A program made the position numbers and the translations under genes. Positions 24,674 to 33,502 of a DNA stretch of 64,000 bases are shown here, one piece after another. Numbering within the stretch: the first letter of the stretch is position 1; the number at the start of each line of letters is the position of its first letter. The notes under the pieces were generated by a model that had not been told where the DNA came from, did not search any database, and saw nothing but the letters and a program-made list of their open reading frames with translations. Origin of the DNA: Fusicatenibacter saccharivorans (GTDB taxonomy: Bacteria > Bacillota > Clostridia > Lachnospirales > Lachnospiraceae); the NCBI RefSeq assembly GCF_015557635.1, contig NZ_JADNOP010000005.1, forward strand, positions 1 to 64,000, read 5' to 3'.

Positions 24674-26351
24674 ATGCTATATTTATACAAGAGTGTCCAC
24701 CTCTATGCAGGTTGACGGGTACAGCTTGGATGCCCAGCGTGACAAGCTGAGGAAGTATGCGGCATACGAAGATATGGTTATTGCCGGGGAGTATTCTGAC
24801 GAGGGATTTTCCGGAAAGAATATCCAAGGGCGGCAGGACTTCCAACGGATGCTGAATGACATCCAGGACTGCAAGGACGGCGTTTCCTATGTGCTGGTCT
24901 TTAAGCTGTCCCGATTCGGCAGAAATGCGGCGGATGTTCTGAACTCTTTGCAGCTCATGCAGGATTTCGGTGTCAATCTGATCTGCGTGGAGGATGGCAT
25001 CGACAGTTCAAAGGATGCCGGAAAGCTGATGATTTCCGTGCTGTCTGCGGTGGCAGAAATAGAGCGAGAGAATATCCGCACCCAGACAATGGCAGGACGT
25101 GAGCAAAAGGCTCGTGAGGGCAAGTGGAACGGTGGTTTCGCTCCTTATGGCTACAAACTGGAAAACGGAGATTTGGTCATTGCGGAGGATGAAGTGGAAG
25201 TAATCCGTGTCATTTATGACCGCTACATTCACACCAACGAGGGCGTTGCCGGGGTTGCTAAATATCTGAACCGCAACGGCTTTATCAAGAAACTGCGGCA
25301 GAACAATACCATTCCCGGATTTTCAAGGAACTTCGTGCAGGATGTATTGGACAATCCCGTTTACATGGGAAAGATCGCCTATGGCAGACGCAGGACGGAA
25401 AAGAAGCAAGGCACAAGAAATGAGATGCACGTAGTTGAGCAGTCGGAGTTCCCGATTTATGAGGGACAGCACGAAGCCATCATTTCGGAAGAAGATTGGT
25501 ATCTGGCACAGGAAAAGCGTAAGATCAATTCCTTTAAGCGGGAAAAGGTCAACAATCCAGATCATGCACACATCCTGTCCGGCATTCTGAAATGCCCATG
25601 CTGCGGAAAGAGTATGTACGGCAATATCGCCAGGGCTCACAGCAAGGACAAGAAAACGAGGTATTATTACTACTGCAAAAACACGGTAACACCTACCGGA
25701 CATGAGTGCAGCTTCCGACTGAATATCGAGCAGACGGAGATCAACAAGTTTGTGGCTAAGATTATATCCGCTATGGTCAACAATCCCCGGTTTGTAGAAG
25801 CGATTCAGGCGAAAATCGGCTCGGCTGTTGATACAGAGGATATGGAAAAGCAGATCGCCGTCCTGCAAGGACAGTTGAAGCAAGCCTTTGGAACGAAAAG
25901 CCGCTTGGAGCGTCAGATGGACACCTTGGACATCAACGATGCCCACTATGACAGAAAGATTTTGGACTTGCAGCGCCGCTATGATGAGCAGTATGATACA
26001 ATAGAGGATATCGAAGTTCAGATTGGCGAATTGCAAGGTCAAATCCGCAGCATTCAGCAGGAGAAAATCTCCGGTAACAATATCTATCGGCTCTTACTGG
26101 CATTTGATGAAGTCTACCATTCCGCAACAGAAGCGGAACAGAAAGAGTTTATGAAAGCCTTTATCGAGCGAATTGAGATGTTCCCGGAGAAAAGGAAAGA
26201 CGGAAGCTGGATAAGAAAGATTGTGTTCAACTTCCCTGTGCCTGTTGATGGCGAGGAAGTGAAAGAACTTCCCTTGGAAACTGAAACAACTGTCGAGACG
26301 GTTGTTCTTTTGTCCCAACTGAAACAAAAGCCGGATGTATCTCACAGGTAA
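24636..26351 (+). CDS. large serine recombinase (integrase of the element)
   Basis: The 571-residue protein has an N-terminal resolvase domain with the catalytic serine in YIYTRVSTSMQ (S21) and the arginine in FKLSRFGRN, a recombinase domain, a zinc ribbon CPCCGKSMYG...C...C and a coiled coil (about 405-490). Its C-terminus TVETVVLLSQLKQKPD is encoded by the attachment core and the displaced rlmD tail, so the reading frame runs across the right end of the element. GGGAGGTGG lies just inside the frame, so a slightly later non-ATG start is possible. It should integrate and excise the element at rlmD. Confidence 0.92.
   Translation: MREVEILKKKQLKCYIYTRVSTSMQVDGYSLDAQRDKLRKYAAYEDMVIAGEYSDEGFSGKNIQGRQDFQRMLNDIQDCKDGVSYVLVFKLSRFGRNAADVLNSLQLMQDFGVNLICVEDGIDSSKDAGKLMISVLSAVAEIERENIRTQTMAGREQKAREGKWNGGFAPYGYKLENGDLVIAEDEVEVIRVIYDRYIHTNEGVAGVAKYLNRNGFIKKLRQNNTIPGFSRNFVQDVLDNPVYMGKIAYGRRRTEKKQGTRNEMHVVEQSEFPIYEGQHEAIISEEDWYLAQEKRKINSFKREKVNNPDHAHILSGILKCPCCGKSMYGNIARAHSKDKKTRYYYYCKNTVTPTGHECSFRLNIEQTEINKFVAKIISAMVNNPRFVEAIQAKIGSAVDTEDMEKQIAVLQGQLKQAFGTKSRLERQMDTLDINDAHYDRKILDLQRRYDEQYDTIEDIEVQIGELQGQIRSIQQEKISGNNIYRLLLAFDEVYHSATEAEQKEFMKAFIERIEMFPEKRKDGSWIRKIVFNFPVPVDGEEVKELPLETETTVETVVLLSQLKQKPDVSHR
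26295..26306 (+). repeat. attR core within the recombinase 3' end
   Basis: GAGACGGTTGTT is identical to the rlmD copy at 12800-12811 and is followed by CTTTTGTCC, also found after the third copy at 32064. Confidence 0.7.
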
Positions 26352-26566
26352 AGAGAAAATGCGGAATTGAGGTTGGAAAGAATTTGCGCGTTGCAACGAG
26401 GAGAATGGACTGCTTGCAGGGCAATTCGACGACTGCCGCGACAGACTTGGAACTTGTTCCAAGTCCTAATTTACCTAAAAATGAAGATAGCAGGCAACCG
26501 CAGTGTCCAGAAGATAAAGAGAGTGCAATTGTGGAGGCATTGAAGCATTTTAAGATGAATAGTTAA
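26307..26566 (+). pseudogene. displaced, internally deleted rlmD tail (copy 2)
   Basis: Downstream of the attR core the sequence encodes KQKPD, then jumps to TATCTCACAG...AAATGCGGAATTGAGGTTGG, which matches the rlmD tail segment for YISQIKRKCGIEVGK. After about 80 unrelated bases it resumes as LPKNEDSRQPQCPEDKE and ALKHFKMNS, like LPKSEDSRQPLCPPEKE and AFKYFGMI of RlmD. Frame is lost by small deletions. It is what remains of an earlier rlmD 3' end. Confidence 0.75.
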
Positions 26567-26586
26567 TAAAGAGAGGTGCAGATGCT

Positions 26587-27276
26587 ATGCCAGGTATACT
26601 CGTGGTTGAAGATGATGAAAATTTAAATCGTGGAATTACATTCTCACTGAAAAAATCCGGATATGAGGTTTTTTCAGCAGAATCAGTGAAAAAAGCGAAA
26701 AGAATTGCAAGTGATCATAATGTGGATGTTACCATTTGTGATGTGAATCTTCCGGATGGGAATGGACTGGAATTTGTAAGGTGGATGAGATGCAATTATA
26801 ATACATACATTATTTGTCTTACAGCACTAGATCAGGAGATGGATCAGGTCATGGGATATGAAGCAGGGGCAGATGATTATATTACAAAGCCGTTTAGTCT
26901 TTCGGTACTTCTTTTGAAAATAGAAGCGCATTTCCGCCGCAGACAAGAGAAAACGGAAGCCGGAAAGATGATTTCGGGAGATATCGTATTTATCGCAGGA
27001 GAAATGAAAGTCCTGATAAAGGGTTGTGAAATCGGTCTGACAAAAACGGAGTTGAAAATGCTGACTTTTTTTCTTCAGAATCCGAAACAGATTCTTTCAA
27101 AAACACAAATATTGGAAAATGTGTTTGATCTGGAAGGGGATTTTGTGGATGAAAATACAATCGCTGTCAATATCAGAAGACTCCGTGAGAAAATCGAAGA
27201 CAATCCGGCTGCACCGGTCTATATAAAGAATATCAGAGGTCTTGGGTATATATGGAATCAGGAGGTAAGGCAGTGA
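26587..27276 (+). CDS. OmpR-family response regulator (BceR/VanR-like)
   Basis: The 229-residue regulator has an acidic pocket EDD (8-10), phospho-acceptor D52 in TICDVNLPDGNG, K in YITKPFSLSVL and a winged-helix domain ending YIKNIRGLGYIW. It is preceded by GAGAGGTG and its stop overlaps the GTG start of the kinase. The regulator probably binds the TTACA-N4-TGTAA site upstream of the transporter genes. Confidence 0.92.
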   Translation: MPGILVVEDDENLNRGITFSLKKSGYEVFSAESVKKAKRIASDHNVDVTICDVNLPDGNGLEFVRWMRCNYNTYIICLTALDQEMDQVMGYEAGADDYITKPFSLSVLLLKIEAHFRRRQEKTEAGKMISGDIVFIAGEMKVLIKGCEIGLTKTELKMLTFFLQNPKQILSKTQILENVFDLEGDFVDENTIAVNIRRLREKIEDNPAAPVYIKNIRGLGYIWNQEVRQ

Positions 27277-28517
27277 CAAAGAGATATCGCAAGAAGATTA
27301 CAGTAGTGCTCTCCTTGGGATTACCTGTCATATTATTGTTTGCAATATTAAATTGCTTTACCACGTATGTGTTTTATGAAGATTATAAATATAAAATGAA
27401 TCTTATGACAGAGATTGCTGCAAAGGAAGAATTTTCCGGGCTGGATGCTGTTTCGGAGTTGCTTAAGGATAAGGATATTGAAACTAACGAACAGGGAAGG
27501 CGATTATTGGAGCAATATGGATACTGGGGGAATAAAGGGAATGCATTTTATTCGCAATTCCGGCATCAGGTTATGGTGACCGGTGTTGTAAGCACTGTGA
27601 TATGCGTGCTTCTTTTGACTTTTTTACTTTATTGGAAGAAAAAAGAAGATGCGTGTCATCAGAAAATTTTAGACCAGTTGGAAGAAATTCTGATCAGATT
27701 CCGTGAAAATAAATTTGATGATTTACTGAAAACGGAAAATCATGCAGAACTGGAAAAATTGAATGACCAGCTTGAAGCAATCGGACATCATATTCAGTTG
27801 ATAAAGGAAGAAGCAAGGGCAGAAAAGGAGAACACGAAAGAAATGGTTTCTGATATTTCTCATCAGTTAAAGACACCGGTTGCAGCTTTGGATACATGTT
27901 TTAGTGTGCTGATGCAGAATGACTTAAGTGCCACAGAACAGGAGGAGTTTCGTATCCGTTGTCGGAGTGCTCTGGATGGACTGGAGACATTATTGCAGTC
28001 GCTTCTTGAAATATCCAAGATGGAAACTGGACTGATTCAGATTAATAAGAAAAAACTTCCGCTTATGGATACTGTCATATCTGCTGTGAACCGCACTTAT
28101 CCTAAAGCGGATGAGAAAGAAATTGAATTCGTTTTTGACTATGAAAAAGAGCTGGAAACATGCACGATTATGCAGGATAAAAGGTGGCTTGGTGAAGCTG
28201 TGATCAACGTTCTGGATAATGCAGTCAAGTACAGTCCGTGTGGTTCAAAAATATTTATCCGGTTACAAAAAAGAAACGATCTTGTAAGAATGGAAATTGA
28301 GGATCAGGGAATTGGTATTCCGCAGAATGAGTATCACAAAATTTTTCAACGATTTTACAGAGGAAGTTCCAGGGAGGTCATGGAAAAGAGTGGTACAGGA
28401 ATCGGACTTTTTCTATCGAGAGAAATTATCGAAAAACACGCAGGTACGATTACGGTAACCTCCGGCAAAAAGAAAAAAGGAAGCACGTTTGTGATTCAAT
28501 TACCATATGTTGGTTAA
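27273..28517 (+). CDS. sensor histidine kinase, two membrane helices
   Basis: The 414-residue kinase starts at a GTG directly after AGGAGGTAAGGCA. It has membrane helices at about 12-34 and 99-120 with roughly 65 extracellular residues between them, phosphoacceptor H197 in SDISHQLKTPVAAL, N box NVLDNAVKYSP and G boxes EDQGIGIP and GTGIGLFLSREI. It pairs with the regulator encoded upstream. The extracellular part is longer than in classical BceS kinases. Confidence 0.92.
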   Translation: MTKRYRKKITVVLSLGLPVILLFAILNCFTTYVFYEDYKYKMNLMTEIAAKEEFSGLDAVSELLKDKDIETNEQGRRLLEQYGYWGNKGNAFYSQFRHQVMVTGVVSTVICVLLLTFLLYWKKKEDACHQKILDQLEEILIRFRENKFDDLLKTENHAELEKLNDQLEAIGHHIQLIKEEARAEKENTKEMVSDISHQLKTPVAALDTCFSVLMQNDLSATEQEEFRIRCRSALDGLETLLQSLLEISKMETGLIQINKKKLPLMDTVISAVNRTYPKADEKEIEFVFDYEKELETCTIMQDKRWLGEAVINVLDNAVKYSPCGSKIFIRLQKRNDLVRMEIEDQGIGIPQNEYHKIFQRFYRGSSREVMEKSGTGIGLFLSREIIEKHAGTITVTSGKKKKGSTFVIQLPYVG

Positions 28518-28527
28518 ATTTTAAGTG

Positions 28528-28568
28528 AGCAGAAATCTTACAATTCTGTAAGACTTCTGCTCGTTTTT
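28528..28568 (+). promoter_or_regulatory. BceR-type operator overlapping a terminator-like hairpin
   Basis: TTACA-ATTC-TGTAA at 28538-28551 is a perfect match to the TNACA-N4-TGTAA consensus reported for Bce-like response regulators. It sits inside a larger dyad (AGCAGAA/TTCTGCT) followed by TTTTT, so the same stretch may also end the kinase transcript. The ABC genes start about 125 bp downstream. Confidence 0.65.
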
Positions 28569-28694
28569 GAAAGTGAAATGAAAGATTATCCTGATACAAT
28601 TTGGATGTAGGTTGAAAAATGACCAAATATATAAACAGGCAAAGAAAGCGTGTTGAAAAGGTACGTTTTACAGAATTGAAAAGGAGGTAGCACA

Positions 28695-29369
28695 TTGAGT
28701 GTGATATTAGAAACCAAGCAGCTTTGTAAGTTTTATGGCGCAGGTGAGAATCAGGTCAAAGCGGTCAATCAGGTGGACATTCAGATTAAGCAGGGAGAAT
28801 TTGTCGCAATTGTTGGAAAGTCAGGTTCCGGTAAAAGTACATTACTTCATATGCTTGGAGGGCTAGACACCCCGACAAAAGGCAGTGTTACTTTAGCAGG
28901 GAAAGATTTATACAGGATGAAGGAAGATGCCCTTGCTGTTTTCCGCAGAAGAAAAATCGGATTTGTTTTTCAGGCATTTAATCTGGTTTCATCTGTTAAT
29001 GTCTGGGAAAATATTGTACTGCCACTGGGGCTGGATGGAAGAAAAGTGGATGAAGCGTATGTAAATGATATTATTGCAACTCTGGGGATTGAAAAGAGGA
29101 TTTACAATTTGCCAAATCAGTTATCCGGAGGACAGCAGCAGCGAGTAGCAATTGCAAGAGCGCTGGTGAATCGTCCGGAAATTATATTTGCAGATGAGCC
29201 GACAGGCAATCTTGATTCTAAGACCAGTGATGAGGTAATCGCCCTGCTTAAGATGACAGCAAAAAAATATGGACAGACAATTGTAATGATTACCCATGAT
29301 GACGAAATTGCACAGGTCGCTGACCGTATTCTGGTGATTGAGGACGGACAGGTGGTGGATTTCAGATGA
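28695..29369 (+). CDS. ABC transporter ATPase (MacB/BceA type)
   Basis: The 224-residue ATPase starts at TTG after AAAAGGAGGTAGCACA. Walker A is GKSGSGKST (41-49), signature LSGGQQQRVAIARAL, Walker B IIFADEPTGNLDSKT. This is the lolD/macB/bceA family that partners FtsX-type permeases. It overlaps the permease gene by 4 bp. Confidence 0.93.
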   Translation: MSVILETKQLCKFYGAGENQVKAVNQVDIQIKQGEFVAIVGKSGSGKSTLLHMLGGLDTPTKGSVTLAGKDLYRMKEDALAVFRRRKIGFVFQAFNLVSSVNVWENIVLPLGLDGRKVDEAYVNDIIATLGIEKRIYNLPNQLSGGQQQRVAIARALVNRPEIIFADEPTGNLDSKTSDEVIALLKMTAKKYGQTIVMITHDDEIAQVADRILVIEDGQVVDFR

Positions 29370-31795
29370 AGACAATAAGCAGGATTGCATATAGCAATGA
29401 CAAAAAGAACAAGACAAGAAGTATACTGATTATGATGTCCATATGTCTGACTACGATGCTGCTTGTGATTATCAGTACTGTGGGAAATGGAATGATACGT
29501 TTGCAGAAAAGTCAGGCGGCAGGCTCATATGGAAGCAATTATGGTCTGTTTGTCGCAGCAGATGGTACGCAATTAAAAGAAGTGGAACGCAGAGCTGAGA
29601 TATCTGATATCGGCATCATGTGTACGGAGGGCATCCTGAAAGGAAATGAAAATGGCGGCTTTGTCAGTGCGGATGAAACGGTCAGGAAAATGCTTCCCTA
29701 TAATCAGGAATATGTGTTGAAGGAAGGTACCTATCCGGAAAAGGCGCAGGAAATTGCCGCAGGACGCGCTTTCTTTGATGCAGTGGGATACCATGATGTA
29801 AAGGTCGGAGACACCGTAACATTGGAGTACCGTTCCGGCATGCAGTCGGAATACGCACCGGTGGAATTTACTGTCAGCGGGATTTTATATGACCGGGATG
29901 AATATACCATCGAGGCTTCCTATATTGTATTCGGTTCGCAGGATTTTTATAATGAGCGTGTTGCGGAGGGTGACAGGCAATATAATATCTATTTTACCTT
30001 GAGCGATTCTGCAAATGTATCTATGAATAATGTTGCGCCTGTTATAAAAGAAATCGCGGATTCCTGCGGCATTGACCAGAAAAACGTGATCATCAATGAC
30101 CTCTACCTGCAGTGGGTATTGCAGCCGAGCTATGAAATGATTGTGGTTTGTGGAACCCTGATCCTCGGAATCGTGCTGTTTTCCGTTGTGGTCATTTATA
30201 ATATCTTCCAGGTTGGGATCGCCCAGAAGGTTCAGGAGTACGGAAAAATCAAGGCGCTGGGTGCAACCAGAAAGCAGATGAAGCAGTTGATTTTTCGTGA
30301 GGGCATTCTTCTGGCGGTTCCTTCGATACCGCTGGGGCTGCTGTTTGGTTTCCTGATTGCAAAAGTCAGCTTCAACTGGCTGGTGGAGCAGGGAAATCTG
30401 GTATCGTCCGGAATCAAGAACCATCAGGTGCCTCTGTTTTCACTGACAATTATGCTCATCTGCATTTTTGTATCGTTTCTTACGGTCGTTTTGGCTCTGC
30501 GCAAACCCATGAAAATTGTTTCCCGGATTTCACCCATCGAAGCGACACGGTATCTTGACGGCTCCAAAACGCAAAAACAGGGCAGACGAAAAGGCAGAAA
30601 AGATGTCACCGTTTTCTCCATGGCAATGGCAAATGTGACAGGCAATCCGAAAAGAACCATTGCTACGATTCTTACCATGGGGCTTTCCTGTGTATTGTTT
30701 GTAATTATCTCTAATTATGTTGGAAATATTGACACGGAGCACGAGGCGCGGATTGCAATCAACCATGGACAATTTGAGTTGCAGCTGGATTATTCCCAGA
30801 ATTATGATGAAGCCTATTCGGAGAATAATCTGGACACAATCCTACAGAACAACCCACTGAATGATTCAATGATTGAAGAAATCAAAAGCATTCCAGGAGT
30901 GACAGATGTCATGACGAGAGAGATTGTCTCTGTAAATCTGAACGGAACAAGATTTCCGGCTGATATTGTGAGTAAAAATGATTTTGATTTTATGCGCCAA
31001 GACGGGGATATTGGCTCTATGGACTATGATCAGGCGGTAAAGAATGGTGAAATTTTCTTTGGCTGGTCGGCGTGGATGGAACAAGATGGATATGCTCCGG
31101 GTGAATCTATTGTATTTGACTTTGAGAATGGAAGTGAAACCTATACCTATCAGGGAAAGATTGCAGGATCCTTTGTAAGTGCGGACACTTATCTTGTCAT
31201 TCCGGAAGGTGTATACCGTTCCATGAATCCGAGGGGAACAGCCTATGGCTATCTGTGGGTGGACTGTGATAAAAAAGATGTTGCATCTGTGGAACAGAGT
31301 CTGAATACTTTGATTTCTAATACTTCGCATATAAAAATGGATACCTATCATGCACAGTTACAATCTGCAGAATACGCAAGCCGTATGATGAAGATTGGCT
31401 GCTATCTGTTCATGGCAATTGTCGGTCTCATTGGGTTTATGAATCTGGCAAACACCATGATCATCAATATCATCACGAAGAAGCAGGAATACGGTGTGCT
31501 GCAAGCGGTAGGCATGACCAATAAGCAGTTGAATCTGAGCTTACAAATACAGGGCTTGATTTTTACGGTTGGCACCATCTGCGTCGCACTTGCTGCCGGT
31601 CTGCCCCTTGGCTATGCACTGTTTTCCTATGCGAAGCATAATGGGATTTTTGGAATGAACGTTTATCACGTTCCTCTTATCCCGATTCTTGTTATGATTC
31701 TTCTGGTTGGTATTCTACAAATTGTGCTTTCCTGTGTTTTAAGCAGTAATCTGAAAAAGGAAACGCTGGTAGAAAGAATAAGGTATCAGGGATAG
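29366..31795 (+). CDS. FtsX-family ABC transporter permease with two extracellular domains
   Basis: The 809-residue permease has a first membrane helix (about 18-38), an extracellular domain (about 45-245), three helices (about 255-385), a further helix near 435-455, a second extracellular domain (about 460-670) and three C-terminal helices in the order of a duplicated FtsX permease. BceB proteins are shorter (about 650) with one large extracellular loop, so this is a related but distinct type. With the two-component pair it probably forms a peptide detoxification or sensing module. Confidence 0.88.
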   Translation: MKTISRIAYSNDKKNKTRSILIMMSICLTTMLLVIISTVGNGMIRLQKSQAAGSYGSNYGLFVAADGTQLKEVERRAEISDIGIMCTEGILKGNENGGFVSADETVRKMLPYNQEYVLKEGTYPEKAQEIAAGRAFFDAVGYHDVKVGDTVTLEYRSGMQSEYAPVEFTVSGILYDRDEYTIEASYIVFGSQDFYNERVAEGDRQYNIYFTLSDSANVSMNNVAPVIKEIADSCGIDQKNVIINDLYLQWVLQPSYEMIVVCGTLILGIVLFSVVVIYNIFQVGIAQKVQEYGKIKALGATRKQMKQLIFREGILLAVPSIPLGLLFGFLIAKVSFNWLVEQGNLVSSGIKNHQVPLFSLTIMLICIFVSFLTVVLALRKPMKIVSRISPIEATRYLDGSKTQKQGRRKGRKDVTVFSMAMANVTGNPKRTIATILTMGLSCVLFVIISNYVGNIDTEHEARIAINHGQFELQLDYSQNYDEAYSENNLDTILQNNPLNDSMIEEIKSIPGVTDVMTREIVSVNLNGTRFPADIVSKNDFDFMRQDGDIGSMDYDQAVKNGEIFFGWSAWMEQDGYAPGESIVFDFENGSETYTYQGKIAGSFVSADTYLVIPEGVYRSMNPRGTAYGYLWVDCDKKDVASVEQSLNTLISNTSHIKMDTYHAQLQSAEYASRMMKIGCYLFMAIVGLIGFMNLANTMIINIITKKQEYGVLQAVGMTNKQLNLSLQIQGLIFTVGTICVALAAGLPLGYALFSYAKHNGIFGMNVYHVPLIPILVMILLVGILQIVLSCVLSSNLKKETLVERIRYQG

Positions 31796-32063
31796 CAAGT
31801 AATATGTAATGAACTAGGTCTTAACGAAGAGGAGAAATAGATAACTTCCATTTTGTATGTATGATAAATCTAAACAGTATTTTAGCAACATTTCCTGAGT
31901 GGGGACAGAAAGTGCCCCCACTTTCACGATTTGGGGGCGAAAAGCACCACCATATATCATAAATGATGGGTTCAAGAGAAAAATCCCTTATAAGTTTTTT
32001 GAAAACTGTCGTTTGGTAAAATCTATTCCATTTTTAAAAGCCTTGCGATAAAATATGTTCTGT
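31796..32063. other. non-coding stretch with one hairpin
   Basis: AGTGGGG at 31898-31904 pairs with CCCCACT at 31916-31922. No T run follows and no coding frame with an RBS is visible, so the role is unclear. Confidence 0.35.
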
Positions 32064-32143
32064 GAGACGGTAGTTCTTTTGTCCAAACAAAAGCCAGATG
32101 ACACGATAGAGATCGACTTAGATTTAGAAGTTGGATGCAACCA
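32061..32143 (+). pseudogene. displaced rlmD tail (copy 3) with att core
   Basis: The frame reads CETVVLLSKQKPDDTIEIDL and continues DLE, the start of the rlmD C-terminal extension as found in many Lachnospiraceae. Core GAGACGGTAGTT (32064-32075) differs by one base from the other two copies. No rlmD catalytic part precedes it. It is probably the displaced end of an earlier or ancestral rlmD. Confidence 0.75.
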
Positions 32144-32148
32144 GTGCT

Positions 32149-32241
32149 GAGTTGAAAGCTCGTGATCAGATGGAATGGGTCAGATTGGTAAATGGTATTC
32201 GTAATATGGCAGAAGAACTTGTGTTAAAAGAATTGGTGTAG
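32149..32241 (+). pseudogene. possible tnpV 3' fragment
   Basis: One frame encodes LKARDQMEWVRLVNGIRNMA and then EELVLKELV before a stop, resembling the C-terminus of TnpV proteins of Firmicute elements. Upstream sequence is the rlmD tail, so the two fragments are fused out of context. The similarity is from memory and short. Confidence 0.45.
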
Positions 32242-32388
32242 ATCTAAAGCGTGGAAAACTCCTTTGGGAGCTTTTGGCTGTTTATAAGATAAATTCTGTC
32301 GGAGATTTATTATAAAACATTACTTTACAAGAAGAATAAAAAAGCATATAATTCTTTTATAATATATTTAATAAAAGAGGGTAAGAAA

Positions 32389-33492
32389 ACGGAAAATAAA
32401 GATAAAAAAAATACAACAAGAAAAAAAATAATTAATTATGTTCTAAACAAGCATGTTACATCCAAGGCGGAAATCGCAAAAGAGTTAAACTTGAGTATGC
32501 CGACTGTGTTAGCAAATGTGAATGACTTATTAGAAAAAATGGTGTTGGAAGAAACTGGGGAATATGCTTCGACTGGTGGACGAAAGGCAAAAAGTATAGG
32601 GATTAATAAGTCATACTGTCATGCAATGGGAATTTTGATTACAGCGAATCATATAGAAATGGTATTAGTAAATCTTGGAGATGAGATTATAAAAAAAGAT
32701 CGCATCCGTTTAAAATTTACAGCAGAATTATTCTATTGTACAGAGGTGGCACAAAAAGTCAAAACTTTTCTTGAAGGCGAAGTAGCGAAGGACACGCTAC
32801 TTGGGATTGGAGTGGCGATTCCAGGAATTATTGATCAGAAAGAACGGATCGTTTTAAAATCCCATGCTTTAGGTATAGAGAATTATAGTCTGCGCTTTTT
32901 AGAGCAGGCTTTGGAAATTCCAGTATATTTTGAAAACGATGCTAATGCTGCAATGCTTGCAGAAAAAAAGCAAAAGTATCCAAATGCGATATATCTGTCT
33001 TTGAACCACACCTTAGGAGGTGCATTCTGCATAGATGGAAAGCTGTTTCGAGGGCAGAACCAGAAAGCAGGGGAGTTTGGTCACATGATACTCGTTCCCG
33101 GTGGAAGAAAGTGTTATTGTGGTAAATCAGGATGTGCAGATGCATATTGTGCAGCAAGTGTACTGACACAAGATAACAGGCAGTCACTGGATGCATTTAT
33201 GGAAAAAATTGAAAGTGGTGATGAAAAAAATTTGCAGACATGGAATGAGTATTTGGATCATCTTGCTGTTTTGATATCAAATCTGCGGATGGCATATGAT
33301 ATGGACATCATACTAGGAGGTGATGTGGGAGGCGTATTGTCAGATTATATGATACCACTGGGAGAAAAAGTGATGGCATATAATGGCTTTGAGCATGATG
33401 TTTCATACTTGAAAAATTGTTCGTATAAGAAAGAAGCGTCGGCTGTTGGAGCCGCGAAATACTTTTTTACAAAACATATGGTAGAATTGTAA
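32389..33492 (+). CDS. ROK-family transcriptional regulator with ACG at the start position
   Basis: The protein has a winged helix (KIINYVLNKHVTSKAEIAKELNLSMPTVLANVNDL) and a ROK sugar-kinase-like domain with GVAIPGI, FENDANAA and the zinc motif CYCGKSGCADAYC (about residue 245). The domain architecture fits a carbohydrate-responsive repressor. The frame is open from 32389, where ACG occupies the expected start position seven bases after AAGAGGGT; the first ordinary start codon is TTG at 32491, which would cut off most of the HTH. Full length would be 367 residues. Either ACG is used or the gene is partly inactivated. Confidence 0.75.
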   Translation, partial: TENKDKKNTTRKKIINYVLNKHVTSKAEIAKELNLSMPTVLANVNDLLEKMVLEETGEYASTGGRKAKSIGINKSYCHAMGILITANHIEMVLVNLGDEIIKKDRIRLKFTAELFYCTEVAQKVKTFLEGEVAKDTLLGIGVAIPGIIDQKERIVLKSHALGIENYSLRFLEQALEIPVYFENDANAAMLAEKKQKYPNAIYLSLNHTLGGAFCIDGKLFRGQNQKAGEFGHMILVPGGRKCYCGKSGCADAYCAASVLTQDNRQSLDAFMEKIESGDEKNLQTWNEYLDHLAVLISNLRMAYDMDIILGGDVGGVLSDYMIPLGEKVMAYNGFEHDVSYLKNCSYKKEASAVGAAKYFFTKHMVEL

Positions 33493-33502
33493 TTTTTTTG
33501 AA

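Larger units (their letters stand above)
12800..26306 (+). mobile_element. integrative mobilizable element inserted in rlmD
   Basis: The element is bounded by the shared core GAGACGGTTGTT at 12800-12811 (inside rlmD) and 26295-26306 (inside the recombinase 3' end). It carries, in order, an rlmD replacement tail, a DUF6061-like gene, a minus-strand resistance operon, a sigma-like gene, a DUF6076 gene, a CHC2 primase, an SF3 helicase, oriT, a MobV relaxase, an HTH gene and a serine recombinase. It has no conjugation machinery, so it would be mobilised by a helper. The boundaries are inferred from the repeats, not from an empty-site comparison. Confidence 0.75.
26307..32075 (+). mobile_element. 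possible older, degraded insertion layer at the same site
   Basis: Between the second and third copies of the rlmD att core lies a complete regulator-kinase-ATPase-permease module but no recombinase or mobilisation gene. A second rlmD tail lies at its left end and a third begins at its right end. This fits serial integration where the older element lost its mobility genes. The idea rests on repeat layout only. Confidence 0.45.
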
